64,000 nucleotides of DNA, from positions 6,527,854 to 6,591,853 of the forward strand of contig NC_079893.1 of NCBI RefSeq assembly GCF_024868665.1, read 5' to 3'. This DNA is from Triplophysa rosa (lineage: Eukaryota > Chordata > Actinopteri > Cypriniformes > Nemacheilidae). This document shows, one piece after another, positions 1-11,539 of the stretch. Position 1 is the first letter of the stretch; every line of letters begins with the position of its first letter. Position numbers and translations under genes: made by a program. A model generated the notes under the pieces. It saw nothing but the letters and a program-made list of their open reading frames with translations, was not told the DNA's origin and did not search any database.

Positions 1-1609
1 CAGGCAGTCAATTGTTAGGTTTGTTGAGGAGGGTAGTGTTCAGGCTGCTTCAAAAAAACATCAGACATAAGATAAACTCACAGATTTAAAGGGATAGTTC
101 ACCCCAAAAATATCGTTATATATCGTTATCGTTATATTTTTTTGGCTGAAAGTTGCAGGCTTTCCATTGGCTTTAATTCTACCGCCCCCTTCTGGACTGG
201 GAGAGCGCAGTCCGGCGTCACCAGACTAATTTGCCTAATCTTTACGGCGCTTTAGACCGCAATAGAAATGCAGACAGCAACGGGTCTGGGGGGAAATGTT
301 CCTGGGAGAAAATGTTCCAGGTAATTCCGGTGGAAACGTAACTAATGTTGCTCCTATGTCGTTACAGTATTGGACTTCACTATTCTCTTAAATTTAGAAA
401 GATTTTTTTTAAAGCTTTATAGTTATTATTATCATTCCTAGTGTGAATGACTCTTAAACTGAAGGAGGGACCCAGGCTATATATAGGTCCAAGAAAATCA
501 AAGAGACTTGGGCCAGTAAGCATCGCCCTTGGATACATTACCATCTAGCAACTAGCTAGCAAAGCCCTAGCAACTGCACAGCAACATGCTAAAAAACTCT
601 GAAAACATGTGCAATAGCAAAGCCCAGGCGGCCACCCAAGCCTCCTTATGATCACAGCAGCGAGTTTGCACAGGCAAGCAGCCCTCACGCTTTCCTCAGA
701 AAATGTGAAAACCTAGTCAATGCTAAACCTGGAAGCACTTCCTCAGCAGGTGGTACAGCCATCCAGTGTCCATTGTTCTACCGGACAGCACAAGCACCTG
801 GACCCTAACCATCCCCCGAAGTGCATGAAAAATTGCGAACCCTATGAATTCTGTCAGTCATTCTTTCCCCTTGCTAACAAACTCCTACGTGTACATATTC
901 ACTTCAGAGCGACGGATGGTCTCATGTATCTTAACTTACCCTGTTTAAACCCTCTCATCTCTCTCACACCCCCTCCCGCCACCACCCACCTCACTGGAGG
1001 TGCTTAGGTAATGTAATCCTGTCTCACTCCATCTCCCGTAATAGATGAACTCTGTTCATGTCAGCTCCTAGTGTGACCAATACATCACAGGCGTCTAGCA
1101 TTTTCCCCCACTCACACACACACACACACACACATACACACACTCTCAGAAGGAAATAAATTTGAGCAATAAATAGTGAAATGTCCCGCTGTCTCAAACA
1201 GATGTATCAAAGAGACTGTCCCTCGCAAAACGCGAGAGTCCGAACGAGAGAGAGAGGGGGGTATAAAGGAAACAGGGGTGGTGAGATTCAAATGGGGTTT
1301 GGATGCTAATACATTTACATAACAGAGAAAAGCTCATGTTTAATTGATTATGTCTGAATGCGAGTTCGCAAAGCCGCAAGTCTGAAAAAAACAGAGATGG
1401 GGAGATGGGACCTAAACCGAACATCGTAACAGTGAGATTAGGGCATTAGTCGTGGGCTGTTTCTATCTGTTTGGCCCACTGAATGCTATTCACTAAAACA
1501 TGCATTCAGAATCTTAACAGGTACACTGTTGTGTTGTAGCGGCCTGCTTCATTGCTTGGGGCAAGGCTGCGCAAACACACAAAAAAGTCTGAATCATCCA
1601 ATTTGAATT
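1..1609. other. Intergenic, no gene seen
   Basis: No open frame here resembles a known protein. Visible structure: one end of a dispersed MITE near 88-115 (AAAGGGATAGTTCACCCC), CTAGCAAC-like words at 545-590, and a CA microsatellite at about 1112-1144. The remainder looks like unique AT-rich spacer. Confidence 0.6.
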
Positions 1610-2221
1610 TGTCATGGCTCTGCTTCCTTAGTCAGGTTTTTCTTGGTCCTGTAGCAGAGCCATGACAAAGTCTTTGGTTATGTGTGGAGAGAAACGTATT
1701 GTTGTCCGTTTGACTATAATATACGTTCTCTCCAGTGTCTTGTCATTGGCCCCATTCCTCTCGTTTCCTCGTTATCTTTCCCTGAGTGTTTAATGTCTCA
1801 CACCTGCCCCATGTCGTTATCCCTCCTTTGTGTTTCCTATAAATACCCTCTTGTTTCTTTGTCTTGTGCTCGTGCATTGTATGTGTTTGGTGCCTGTACT
1901 GTGTGTTCCTGTACCGTGGTCGTGCTCTTGTCCGAGATCCTGTTCCTTGCCTGTTTGTCATCTGTGAGTTTGGTGTCCTGCCTTATTTTTCTCCTCCGTG
2001 TTTTTAAGACGTTGTGTCGAGTTTATTTTGTTAGTCTTTTGCCCCCTCGTGGGAAGTGTTTTGTTTTGTATTCCTCCTTTTTGTGCCTTAGTTCATAGTT
2101 TCCGTTTCATTTTTAGTCCTGTCTTTGTTACCCCCTCGTGGGTGTTTTGATTTAATAAAGTTTTGTGTTAACCCCTTCACTGCCTGCCTGCAATTGGGTT
2201 CTTTCCTCTGTGACCGTGACA
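1610..2221 (+). mobile_element. Solo LTR of an LTR retrotransposon (copy 1)
   Basis: A 612-bp block starts TGTCATGG and ends CCGTGACA, so it has the TG...CA ends with short inverted termini expected of an LTR. It is flanked by a perfect 5-bp direct repeat, GAATT, at 1605-1609 and 2222-2226. Inside are a TATA-like box (TATAAATA, 1838-1845) and a polyadenylation signal (AATAAA, 2154-2159) in the order an LTR promoter needs. An extra inverted repeat (TGTCATGGCTCTG and its complement) sits in the first 60 bp. No internal retrotransposon genes are adjacent, so this is a solo LTR left by recombination. A related, inverted and shorter copy is at 35334-35714. The superfamily (gypsy, BEL or ERV) cannot be decided from the LTR alone. 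Confidence 0.8.
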
Positions 2222-2377
2222 GAATTGGTATTTTAAAAAATATCATGCAACAAGTCCTTAAACAGAGCAAACGCGTAATATTTTGGATACTTTGGTGCAG
2301 TAGAACGTTCAATTCCAACCTACTGTATATGTTGCATGCATCTTACACACCGCCATCTATAGTGACCATCTCACAAC

Positions 2378-2842
2378 CAGTGTTGGGTAAGTTACTCTGA
2401 AAAAGTAATTAATTACTAGTTACTAATTACACATTCGATAATGTAATTAGATTACTGTACAAGTTACTCTCTTCAAAAAGTATTTAATTACTTATTACAA
2501 ATTACTTTCTATATCCTATCAACCTTGATTAGTTAAGTGATTCAAGGATAGACATGAAACGGCTCTTTTAATTCATTCAAATAAATAATAAAGTATTATT
2601 ATCAATTACAAATGTGAGAATTATACATTAAAGCATGGATTTTAAAGTTAGACTTTGAATTTTGATGTAAATTCCTCTTCTGCACACACACATATTACAC
2701 AAAGTATTTAGTTCAATTACATCAGAAGTAACTGTAATTAAATTACAGAAAAATAAGAGTAATCCCTTACTTTACTTTTTCAAGGGAAAAGTAATTAAAT
2801 TACAGTAACTAATTACTTAGTAATTAGTTACACCCAACACTG
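2378..2842 (+). mobile_element. hAT-like non-autonomous transposon, family H, copy 1
   Basis: This 465-bp element begins CAGTGTTGGGTAAGTTACTC and ends with the inverse terminus CACCCAACACTG. It is bracketed by a perfect 8-bp duplication, CTCACAAC, at 2370-2377 and 2843-2850. CAG-type ends with 8-bp duplications are the hAT superfamily signature. There is no coding capacity. The interior is AT-rich and itself partly palindromic, with many GTAATTA / TAATTAC words. Near-identical copies are at 20219-20707 and 40119-40571, with an inverted fragment at 39170-39262. Confidence 0.88.
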
Positions 2843-2850
2843 CTCACAAC

Positions 2851-3296
2851 CCATATATAATGTTTGAATGTCCCTTTATTCTTCTATGTGGGACCTCACA
2901 GAAGATGAATCTCTAAGAATTAACATATTATCATATCGCCCAGCTTCTGAATGGAAACTGTAACACATTGAAACATAGAGACATGCATTGTAAAAAGCGC
3001 TGTATGAAATGCATGAACTTGACAGTAAGATTCTGGAGTCTAAAGACAAAAGTATAGTCCGGCTGTCCGCGTCCCCCCGCATGACATAATTTTCGTCATC
3101 GGGAGGGTCCGCGGCCGCCCAGAACGCGCACAACGGCGCTTGCGCGAAAAATGTTGAATCAGCCGAGTCCACTCGGTGACGTACTGCACATGTGTCGAAC
3201 TCGTTTTTCCGCGCTTATGCGCGATTGAGTAAGCCCGTGCGGATGCGTTTGTGCACGAGACACACACGAACGCAGAAAGTCAAGTATACCAGGCAC
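2851..3296. other. Intergenic spacer
   Basis: Nothing recognisable as a gene. The stretch 3060-3260 is GC-rich with several CpG (for example GGTCCGCGGCCGCCC near 3105), which stands out from the AT-rich surroundings and may be the remains of a mobile element or a small CpG-rich regulatory patch. Confidence 0.4.
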
Positions 3297-3588
3297 TTAA
3301 AGAGTACATAACATGAGATCATGAAAACGTCACTCTTCTCCCCCAAACACTCGTTCGTGAGCCTCATTCACGGTAGACCAATCACAGCAGACTAGACCAT
3401 CTGACCAATCACATCAGACTAGGCTAGCGGAAAGGAGGGGATTAGACAGATGAATCGAGGAACGGATCATTTGAGAGTCAGTCAAGAAGTAAGGTAAGAA
3501 TAACTGCCTATTATTAAGACAGAAATGTTGTTGGACACTCCATAAACCAAAGTAGGACCTTAAAAATCCCTAGTTATGTACTCTTTAA
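3297..3588. mobile_element. TTAA-flanked MITE
   Basis: The ends form an inverted repeat: TTAAAGAGTACATAACATGA on the left and its complement (…ATGTACTCTTTAA) on the right, with TTAA at both extremities. About 292 bp, non-coding. TTAA ends fit piggyBac-type or Kolobok-type target choice, but the family cannot be fixed without a library search. Confidence 0.6.
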
Positions 3589-4206
3589 ACACATCCTTAC
3601 TCAAAAGAATTAATTTCAAAGCAAAGCAGCTTTACATACATTGTGATAATTAAATAACAATAATCAGGGCTGGATGGGACTAAAAAACGGCCCTGGACTT
3701 ATTGGCCCAGAACGGCCCTCAGTTGTGTGGAAAACTGGGAAAAGTCCTAGTATGACAGATGGTCAGTCCGCCCCTGATAATAATACATGAATGAATAAAA
3801 TAAAGACAGTATGATATTGAAAAACATGGTATTATTACAAGTTTTTCTCTATGCAGAAACAGGATTTGCAACCCATTTTATGTCTGTAACGCTTTTTATT
3901 ATTTTCAAATGAAACAGAACATTTAATTAGAAAATTAATTAATTTTATTAATTACGAGGATTATATAGAGTCGAGCATGAAAAAATGTTTGCCGTCTGAA
4001 GGCAAAAGTTCAAGAGAATCTTGAGAAACAATTTACTAAACAAATTACTTAACATAAAATTACCATGTCAATTTGATTTGTATAGCCGAAATTAAACAGA
4101 CAAAGATTAAACAAACTACATAAATATTAAATGAATCTCTTTCAGTAAGCTACTGTATGAGCTAGCAATAGCAAACATTAGCATGCTAAAATATTAACAT
4201 TTTGAG
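3589..4206. other. Intergenic spacer with a repeat fragment
   Basis: A fragment at about 3665-3775 with repeated GGCCC words (CAGGGCTGGATGGGAC … GTCCGCCCCTGATAA) looks like a short dispersed repeat, because its ends are roughly inverted (CAGGGC and GCCCCTG). Otherwise AT-rich, no gene. Confidence 0.35.
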
Positions 4207-4519
4207 TAGGGATGTCACAATATACAGATAGTGGCAATTATCGTGATATTACAAAACACGGATATCGATGTTGTGTTAGTTCTACACATATTGTAACATT
4301 GTAAACTATTTAGCATCCATTTAAAATTTGGACTAAAAATGGTTACAAACACTCTCTCCATTTTGAGTGCATTTCATGTACCAAATAAAACACAAAATAA
4401 ACAAAAACGATACATTTGACTGACAGCATCATTTATTCTTTTAACATTACTATAGATAACACTAATATCATTACTGTGATATTACCGGGTAGTGAAAATA
4501 CGATACCGCGACAGCCCTA
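4207..4519. mobile_element. MITE with TAGGGATGTCAC / GCGACAGCCCTA ends
   Basis: A 313-bp block has imperfect inverted ends, TAGGGATGTCACAATA on the left and GATACCGCGACAGCCCTA on the right. The flanks ATTTTGAG and ATTTTAAC match at 6 of 8 positions, which may be a decayed 8-bp target duplication. I recognise this end type as a common teleost non-autonomous DNA element. Non-coding. Confidence 0.6.
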
Positions 4520-4941
4520 ATTTTAACAATACGTAACTGATAGTGTTCTTAAATTTAAACTAAACTTGTTTGCACAGCAACTGCACATTAAATAACTCGA
4601 GCAAAAACCAATTTAATCTCAACATTCACTCACAATCACTTCATCCAGTTCCATGCAAAGCATGCTGGGAATTACTTTATTCTGTTCTCGTGTTGACTTA
4701 AAAAAGGAAATTTTACTGCAGAAAAACCCTCTAAAATGTTCTATATTAATATTCTCTTTGTGAGCCGACCTATTTAACCACTTTGCAAAAACTAATTTAT
4801 ATAAGCCTATACCTAATTGCCTCCAGTGTAAATTTAAATCACTGACAGTTACTTCACCAAGAATGTTGATGGTTTCTCTTAAGAGCAATAACTCAGATAA
4901 AGAAAGAGTAGTGTTGAGTAGCGCTTAACTAAAAGTCTCCA

Positions 4942-4948
4942 GTGTGTG

Positions 4949-5037
<89 letters not shown>
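4942..5037. repeat. TG dinucleotide microsatellite
   Basis: About 48 units of TG, with one GC interruption near 4955. It is a long, nearly uninterrupted tract that is likely polymorphic. Confidence 0.97.
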
Positions 5038-5040
<3 letters not shown>

Positions 5041-6590
5041 TTCTTTTTCTCCCAAATAATTGGTTTCAGTCAGTCTAAACCGCTCCAGAATTAATATGTC
5101 AAACTGACAGTAAACGTGAGGACTACCGGGTTAACGGCCGTCACAGACCAACAAGTGCTGTATACCCTGCTTCCTCTTATCTGTTCTACTTGTCTCCCAA
5201 CAATGGACATATTCTTTGCCAAGTCACGTTTATAATAACAGGGACTCCACATCTAAAACATTCCTGTCACATCATGCAAATGTTCCAATTTGTGGAACTG
5301 TGTTTTGATGCTCTGTAACTCTTTATGCAGAACACATACGGTTCAATACTATCATAATAAGAAATAAAATTAATTATTTTTCACCTTGAAAGAGGCACTG
5401 CAATGTGATTTGAATTACAACTATTTTTCATTTTCTTCTCGAATTTCCTTAGACGTTTTATTTGGTCTTAGGGTTTTGGACAGGTGACAGCTAAACGCAA
5501 AAGTGATATTTAATTTATAAATAAATCAATCATGATTGTGTTGACATTTGTAGATGATGTGATCAATGTGATCTGCTGTGGTATCGCTTCAGGTGAACAG
5601 GACCACAAGGCAAATACACAAGAAATTGATCTGTGCTCCTTGCAACACTATTCTTGCAATCAATTGCAATCAATTTTAATATGCCAAGAAAAGAAAAATA
5701 TGCAAAAAAGAACGTTTTCTTATTCTATTTACATTGGGACTCCACTAAATGAAAAAATGACATTATACTTAATTATTTCTTGTTGTACTCTTATTATGTT
5801 CAAATTAGCAATCGATTAAAATAACATTAATGTTTTTAAATATACTTTTACATTCTAGTAATTTCACATTTACTCTCCAAATTAATGTAGAAACGAGAGA
5901 TTTCTTTAACGACATCATTTTATGACAGCCAACATTCTGATATTAGTAGCCTACTGCAACTGATGTCTCCATTAAATTGATTATTTTTTCTTTATTTTAA
6001 CATTATTTACAGCCGTTAACCATTGAAGTACATTATAAATGAGAGCCATCATGCCACAGGTACGAAATATACAAAAATTGAATTAAGTTTTCAAACACTT
6101 TTTTATGCTAAATTCTAAATTAAATGCAGAATTAAAGCTACAAAACACATTGAATTCTTCTTTTCTTTTGTTCTTTAATTAAAATTAATGACAGGAGTCA
6201 CAGCAGCATGTTTAAGAATGCGACCCCTTTAAGAGCTGCCGCATGCAGATCTGACGCCCATTTTCACAACTTTTTGCATTCAATTAGGATTTTATTTAAC
6301 ACGTTGAAGTCTGTGCTTACGAAAATGCTTGACAAAACGGGCTTTCTGGCATAATCTTGTGTGGTTTTGTTTATTCAAACACGAAAGAGAACTTAATACT
6401 GTCTGCTGTCTGACAGAGATTCACTGACGCAGCCTTTAGCCCGTGACTGTATACACCAGACAGCTATCGCGTTGCGTCAAAGCAAATGTTTCTAATCGCG
6501 CTTAAATGGTTTAAAGGCCTTTACATGAATAAGAGCGTGATTATATAATGTAACGCTAGACAAAGGCTGACAAAATAAACGGATTCTGCG
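5038..6590. other. Intergenic, AT-rich, no gene seen
   Basis: Open frames here are short and chance-like. The stretch 6210-6580, more balanced in composition (GCGACCCCTTTAAGAG…), has the texture of an old dispersed repeat, but I cannot define its ends. Confidence 0.45.
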
Positions 6591-7084
6591 TTAAAGCTAC
6601 AGTTTGTGAAAAAAACGCCGCTAGAGGGCGCACGATCAAAATAGAGTTGAGTCTTCAACTCCACTGCTGATGGCCATCAATCAGACGGGAACAAGAAATC
6701 ATGTTAGCAGATGAGGTAAAGTAATAAAAAAGTTTTATAAATGTTATGTTAATGCGTATAATTGTGGTCCATAAATAAGTGACTGCTCGAAACAAGCTAG
6801 TGGCTTGCTAGACTCTAGACACTACTTCCGCATTTGTCCACGACACTGTTGTCATGCGGTTTCTACGTAAGTAAAAGCGGGAACAAAGGGGTACGCGGAT
6901 ATGACGCCATTGACAGGCGACTGCACAGCCCCGTGTCACTGTTTAGAATGGAGATTTTCTCACGATTTACAAGTAGTTGGAAACATTTGAGAAATTGTAA
7001 GTACACAGCTGAACAAAATATATAACACTGGCCTTGTGGTTTTTGGATATTTTACTGCAAAATTGTTACAAACTGTACCTTTAA
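6591..7084. mobile_element. TTAA-flanked MITE
   Basis: A 494-bp element with inverted ends: TTAAAGCTACAGTTTGT at the left and the complementary ACAAACTGTACCTTTAA at the right, each ending in TTAA. The interior has no credible coding frame. The same general build (TTAAAG…CTTTAA) recurs at 3297-3588 and 50797-51105, but the interiors differ. Confidence 0.65.
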
Positions 7085-7220
7085 ATATTTTTAATCTGTT
7101 AATCTTAAAAAAAAGAATCGCATGCATTAACATGTTAACGTTGACAGCCCTAGTTCAAATGCAAATTCTTAATGCGCCATTTTGAGACTCATTAGAAACC
7201 TAAGATCTGGTCATTTATAT

Positions 7221-7440
7221 TAGGGCTGTCAAACTATTAATCATGATTGATCGCTTCCAGAATAAAAGTTTGTGTTTACATAATATATGTATGTGTACTT
7301 TGCATAATAATTTTGTAATTACAAACACATACACATACATTTAAACATATTTAGGAAATATTTACATGTATTTATTTATATTGACGTTTATATATTTATA
7401 TACGTTTATTCTGGATGCGATTAATCGATTGACACCCCTA
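7221..7440. mobile_element. MITE with TAGGGCTGTCAAAC ends
   Basis: The left end TAGGGCTGTCAAACTATTAA is mirrored by GATTAATCGATTGACACCCC at the right. The core (CCAGAATAAAAGTTTGTG…) is one I recognise as highly repeated in cyprinid genomes. Flanks ATTTATAT and ATTCATAG match at 6 of 8 positions, compatible with a decayed 8-bp duplication. A further end fragment (GTTGACAGCCCTA) sits just upstream at about 7139-7151. Confidence 0.65.
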
Positions 7441-7545
7441 ATTCATAGACACTGAACTAGGTCATTAGCAAGTATATTATCAATAGAATTCATCTGTTCA
7501 CTAATAAACAAACTCATAATCAAACATGCATTGTGGAGAGACCAG

Positions 7546-7725
7546 CCAGTGGTCCCCATGAGGGGAAATGATGAATAAATATACCTAATTGTGCTAATTA
7601 GAAGATGTAAGTAAATGCAAATGCTGGGTTAGGTTTAGGGGTGTGGTTCGGGGTAGGGGATAGAAAATACAATTAGGCCATTATAAATGCAATAGAAGTC
7701 CCCATAAAGATACCAAAACAAACCG
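7546..7725. repeat. Dispersed repeat with GTCCCCAT ends and a TTAGGTTTAGGGG core
   Basis: Between GGTCCCCATGAGG (about 7552) and AAGTCCCCATAAAG (about 7697) lies a core with TTAGGTTTAGGGGTGTGG. The paired GTCCCCAT words and TAGGGG-rich middle match a repeat I know from fish genomes. A similar CCCTAACC-type core occurs on the other strand at 59039-59075 inside KIF19. Confidence 0.45.
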
Positions 7726-8023
7726 GCGGTGTGAGAGAGAAATCTGCTGCAGGTTGCAGCTGTTTGTGGCAAATCTAATGTGATCTAATCATGTCAACCA
7801 CACTTAGCCACACGCACACGCGCACACACACGCACACACACACTGAATCTCTCTCTCTTTCTCACTCCCTCACTCAGCCACCCAATCCTTCTTCCTTTTG
7901 AACACAGTCCTTCTGAGTCATTTGAGAGCTTATAAAGGTACAAAGAGCAATCAAAGAGAAATAAATTGAATCTTTTGTAACCAAAGCAATGTACAAGATA
8001 GTTAGCACAAGATATTTAGCACG

Positions 8024-8187
8024 ATAGATAGATAGATGGATAGATGGAGAGATGGAGGGAGGGAGGGAGGGAGGGAGGGAGGAGGGATGATGGATGGGAG
8101 GGAGGGAGGGAGGAGTGGAGGGAGGGAGGGAGGGGGAGGGGAGNNNGGAGGAGGGAGGATGGAGGGAGAAGATAGATGGATAGAGGG

Positions 8188-8249
<62 letters not shown>

Positions 8250-8361
8250 TGGATAGAGGGATAGAGGGAGAGGGAGAGAGAGAGAGAGAGAGAGAGAGAT
8301 GGATAGATGGATGGATGGAGGGAGAGAGAGAGAGAGAGAAAAATGGATAGATGGATAGATG

Positions 8362-8417
<56 letters not shown>

Positions 8418-8425
8418 GAGAGATG
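8024..8425. repeat. Compound purine-strand repeat (GATA, GGGA, GA) with a 3-N gap
   Basis: The plus strand is almost pure purine for about 400 bp: GATA/GATG units, then GGGA, then long GA runs, broken by three unknown bases at 8144-8146. The long Ser/Leu-rich and Arg/Glu-rich open frames over this stretch are translations of the repeat, not genes. Such polypurine tracts can form triplex DNA and are assembly hazards. Confidence 0.95.
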
Positions 8426-8469
8426 TACATGATGTACAATGTACATCATCTCCTCACCGTTCATGTCAT

Positions 8470-8680
8470 TTGAAACCTGTATGACTTACTTTCTTCTGCA
8501 GGAGACAAAAGATGATATTTTGAAGAAAGTTGGTAACCAAACAATATTCACGCCATTGACATTTCTCAAAATCTCTTCTATTGTGTTCCACAAAAGAGAA
8601 GAGTCATATACAGGTTTTGAACGACACAAGGGTGAATCCACGATGACAGATTATGTTATTTTTGGGGGGAACAAGAGATC
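8470..8680. mobile_element. Family A MITE, truncated copy
   Basis: Similar in order to the copy in EIF3B intron 10: GAAGAAAGTTGGTAACCAAA (about 8522), CCATTGACAT, then CATATACAG and a GGGTGAAT…GATGACAG tail near 8630-8650. The expected GTTCACCC end is missing at the left. This family recurs at about 90, 15350, 34497, 43776, 50797 and 51479. Confidence 0.55.
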
Positions 8681-8724
8681 AATTTCAGTCAACAGACAGA
8701 ACACACAAACTATGAAAATATGAA

Positions 8725-10784
8725 TTTTTCGGCTGAGCATCAACCCTTGAGATGACGGAGAATAGCTTTACAGACCCCCTGGTTTGTCTCTGATTCACTC
8801 TCGATCTAAGAAGCATTTTCACCAGATCCTTCACACCTTTTTTGCTAATGACAGCTCTCTGCTTTTCCCAGATCTGTGCTTTTCTCTCCACACAAGATCG
8901 GTACAGATTTTAACATCTATGGTCCCTCTCTCGTACATATATTCACCAAGTTTCTTGTTTCATTCTCTTCATTTATATTCCACCCAGCCTCAGTTCCTCA
9001 CACGGAAGCACTCTCTTTCTCATCAAATGCCGGCGCGTGTATCCCACCTCTCTCCTCCAGAGCAGAAACCGCTGTGAATATTTCCTTCAGAACAAGAAAA
9101 ATCTACCACAAGATGTTCTAAAAGAAACAAGTAGTTACCGAGTCAAGTATGAGCCCCGTCTGGGAGCTTGTTAGTCAATCCGAAACAAATCAGTCTGACT
9201 GTAGGACTTGTGTGTTTTGTGAATTTCTCACCATTTGCTTATTCTAGCTCACTCTAATGGCTCCTCTGTGGCTCGCTCGCCACGGCGGAGGAGAGAGACT
9301 TGTTGCTCTCATTTGCGAGCGCGTGGATGCGCGGTTGCCGTTGTTTTATCTGGAGGGAGAGGAGCACTTCTCATAATTGAAGAAGCTATGAATTCATTTT
9401 CAAAGACGTGTTAAGAATTGCTCGAGATCAAAGCGGTTCTGCTATCTGGCTTTCCCACCTGCTCTCTGTGACTGCTTTTTTGCACAGCTTGTTCGTAAAA
9501 GGATTGTATGAATAAGAGAGCAAAGGATTAGGGGGTGATCTTTAAACCTTTCCTATACGTTATCCTATACATCTTAACGGATTCACATGGTAAACTGTTC
9601 TAACTTATGATATGCAAGTCATAAATTATAACATTTTTATTGTTGTCGCAGTGCATAAATATCTCTCACATCAGCCACTTGTGATGCTTGTACCTCCATG
9701 TCGATGTCAGCTTTAACCAACACAGTGATGGGATGGCTAAAGCAGATATGGCAATACTATTTTTCCCTGGACACAAAGCAGACCACAGAGTAAATAAGCG
9801 TGCATGCTTCAAATGGACCTTTGTTTGGAGGTCACACATTGTTCCTCTGCTCATCAAAAAAAACGGGCCCAATGACATTGCAAAGATTGCACGTACAATC
9901 CTTTCCGAAGGAGGGCAGAGAATAAACTTAAGTTCAGATCATTAGTGTGCGTGCCACGACATAAACCATTGTAATTCTGTTTGATAAATCAATTGTCCAC
10001 CGGGTAACGCGATAGCCGCACACGGCATGTCCTTCCCCGCGACCGGCTGTTCATCAGGAAATTAGGTGATACTCAGAAGAAAAGACGGTCTCGTATCTGC
10101 AACGAGGCTGGCCTGTAGAAGTAAAGCTGAAGGACGAGCACATATTAGACTTTAATTGATTAATATGCAAATGTAATTTCCGGCGAGTTGTACCTTCCAG
10201 AGTCGCGTGTGACATCTTCCTCGAACAACGGCCTGGCTGTGGTGCTAAAACAAATGGTTTCATTTTGAAAACCCTTCCGCTATACAACTTATTTAACAAT
10301 AATGGTAAATTGGGCACTATCACCCCTCTACCGGCGGGAAGATTGTGGTAATTAATTAACATTCTGCGTTTTCAATCCCATCAATCTTCATTGTTGTGTG
10401 AGATTCACAACTTCATAAAACTGCAATCCAATGCTGAATAAACCACTTTCAGCCATAAAATGATCTGCTGTGGAGCATTTCAAAGCCACTTTTATATTAA
10501 AACAGCTGGGGCTGATTTCTGTGCTACTCCGACAATGCCACTGCTAAACTGTTAATTTAACAGTGAAATGGGTTAATAAAAGAAAATGAAAAGGCCTTCA
10601 AGTGCTCTTTAGTGGATGGTCCCAAAATAATATAATAATAAACATTATATAATTAAAATAGTCAATACTCAATCTAACTTAAAGGAAAATAGTTAAACCA
10701 TCAATAGATGTTATGAGCCAACTAGGTATTTTTGAAATATTTATTTAAAGGTGCTGTCTGTAATAAATTTACTGTATTAAGTTA
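8725..10784. other. Intergenic, mostly unique; possible conserved non-coding element at about 9950-10480
   Basis: No credible exon. The part at 9950-10480 has balanced composition, few simple repeats, and a dense run of homeobox-like words including an octamer at 10165-10172. This is the texture of a developmental enhancer, but that is inference from composition alone. Confidence 0.35.
10165..10172 (+). promoter_or_regulatory. Octamer-like site ATGCAAAT
   Basis: Perfect POU-factor octamer preceded by a TAAT homeobox core (TTAATATGCAAAT). A single 8-bp match is expected by chance about once in 65 kb per strand, so support comes only from the unique, repeat-free setting. Confidence 0.2.
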
Positions 10785-10901
10785 GGGATAATGTACAGGC
10801 AGCCGGTTGTTCTTGCAGAAATAAAAGGCCCGACAGTGTGATCAGTATCACACTGAAGGTGATTATTTCGCGATAACAGCCGGCTGCTTGTACATTATCC
10901 C
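10785..10901. repeat. Hairpin repeat, copy 1
   Basis: An imperfect palindrome of about 117 bp. The left arm begins GGGATAATGTACAGGCAGCC, and the right arm is its near complement, ending GGCTGCTTGTACATTATCCC. A short centre lies between GTGTGATCA and TATCACAC. The second copy is at 17495-17609. Homology between the two loci continues for hundreds of bases on the right, so the hairpin is the end of a larger repeat. Confidence 0.8.
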
Positions 10902-11535
10902 GCTTATTACGTGGCTACTTGCCACATGAGAAAAAAACTGGACATGAAATGTGAATTTGAAAAGACGTTTACTTTTGGTTTTAAGGTAAGAAATGACGTT
11001 CAAATGTCACTAACATGCAATTTGGTTTAATCATTTGTAAAAATAATGTCATTTATGTTTTTTAAAGACATATTTGTATTTAATTTGTAAAAACAAAACT
11101 GTCAGAATGATTTGCTGCATCCGGGTTACCCTGTGTTAGTTTTGAGCTGTTGTTATCTGGGAATAACCAGAGCCATTGAGAGAGAGTTGCGCCAAGGGAA
11201 GTTCAAAATGTTCGCGTGTCACGTGATTCACGGAGCCTTCAGATAGTTCCAGGAAGTTATGTTTTCTCTTTAAATGCTTTATTTCTTTCATTTTTTTATC
11301 CATTAAATGGCTTTCGTCTTGAAATGGGTTAGAAGTTTACCTCAGTTGGTCTGTTTAGCTTCAGCTCCATGAGTAACTAGTAACTTCCGAGATCTATCCA
11401 TGAACCGCCATTGCTGTGAAAAAACTGTTCCATTGGAGTCAACGGAGTTGACGCGACTCTCTCTCTCAACGGTTCTGGGAATAACGAACCTGCAAATGTT
11501 GCGACTGGCCAATCAGAACCAAGCATTTCAACGAG
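10902..11535. mobile_element. Body of the hairpin-ended repeat, copy 1 (interrupted)
   Basis: Downstream of the hairpin the sequence aligns by eye with 17610-17935: shared words include GGTAAGAAATGACGTTCAAA, GATTTGCTGCATCCGGGTTA and GTTGTTATCTGGGAATAAC. In this copy the alignment is broken at 11168 by a 310-bp hAT element and resumes at 11478, which shows the order of insertion. No protein-coding potential was seen. Confidence 0.65.
11168..11477. mobile_element. hAT MITE, 310 bp, nested
   Basis: Ends are inverted: CAGAGCCATTGAGAGAGAG on the left, and CTCTCTCTCAACGGTTCTG on the right. A perfect 8-bp duplication GGAATAAC flanks it at 11160-11167 and 11478-11485. The uninterrupted site is preserved in the sister repeat near 17879-17887 (GGGAATAAC), which acts as a natural empty-site control. 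It includes CACGTGATTCACGGAGCC near 11220. Confidence 0.9.
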
Positions 11536-11539
11536 CCGT

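Noticed and set aside
1082..1150. Regulatory CA element
   Set aside because: Simple dinucleotide repeat with no further context.
7874..8464. 196-residue Ser/Leu-rich open frame
   Set aside because: It is the translation of the GA/CT microsatellite; no splice sites or family resemblance.
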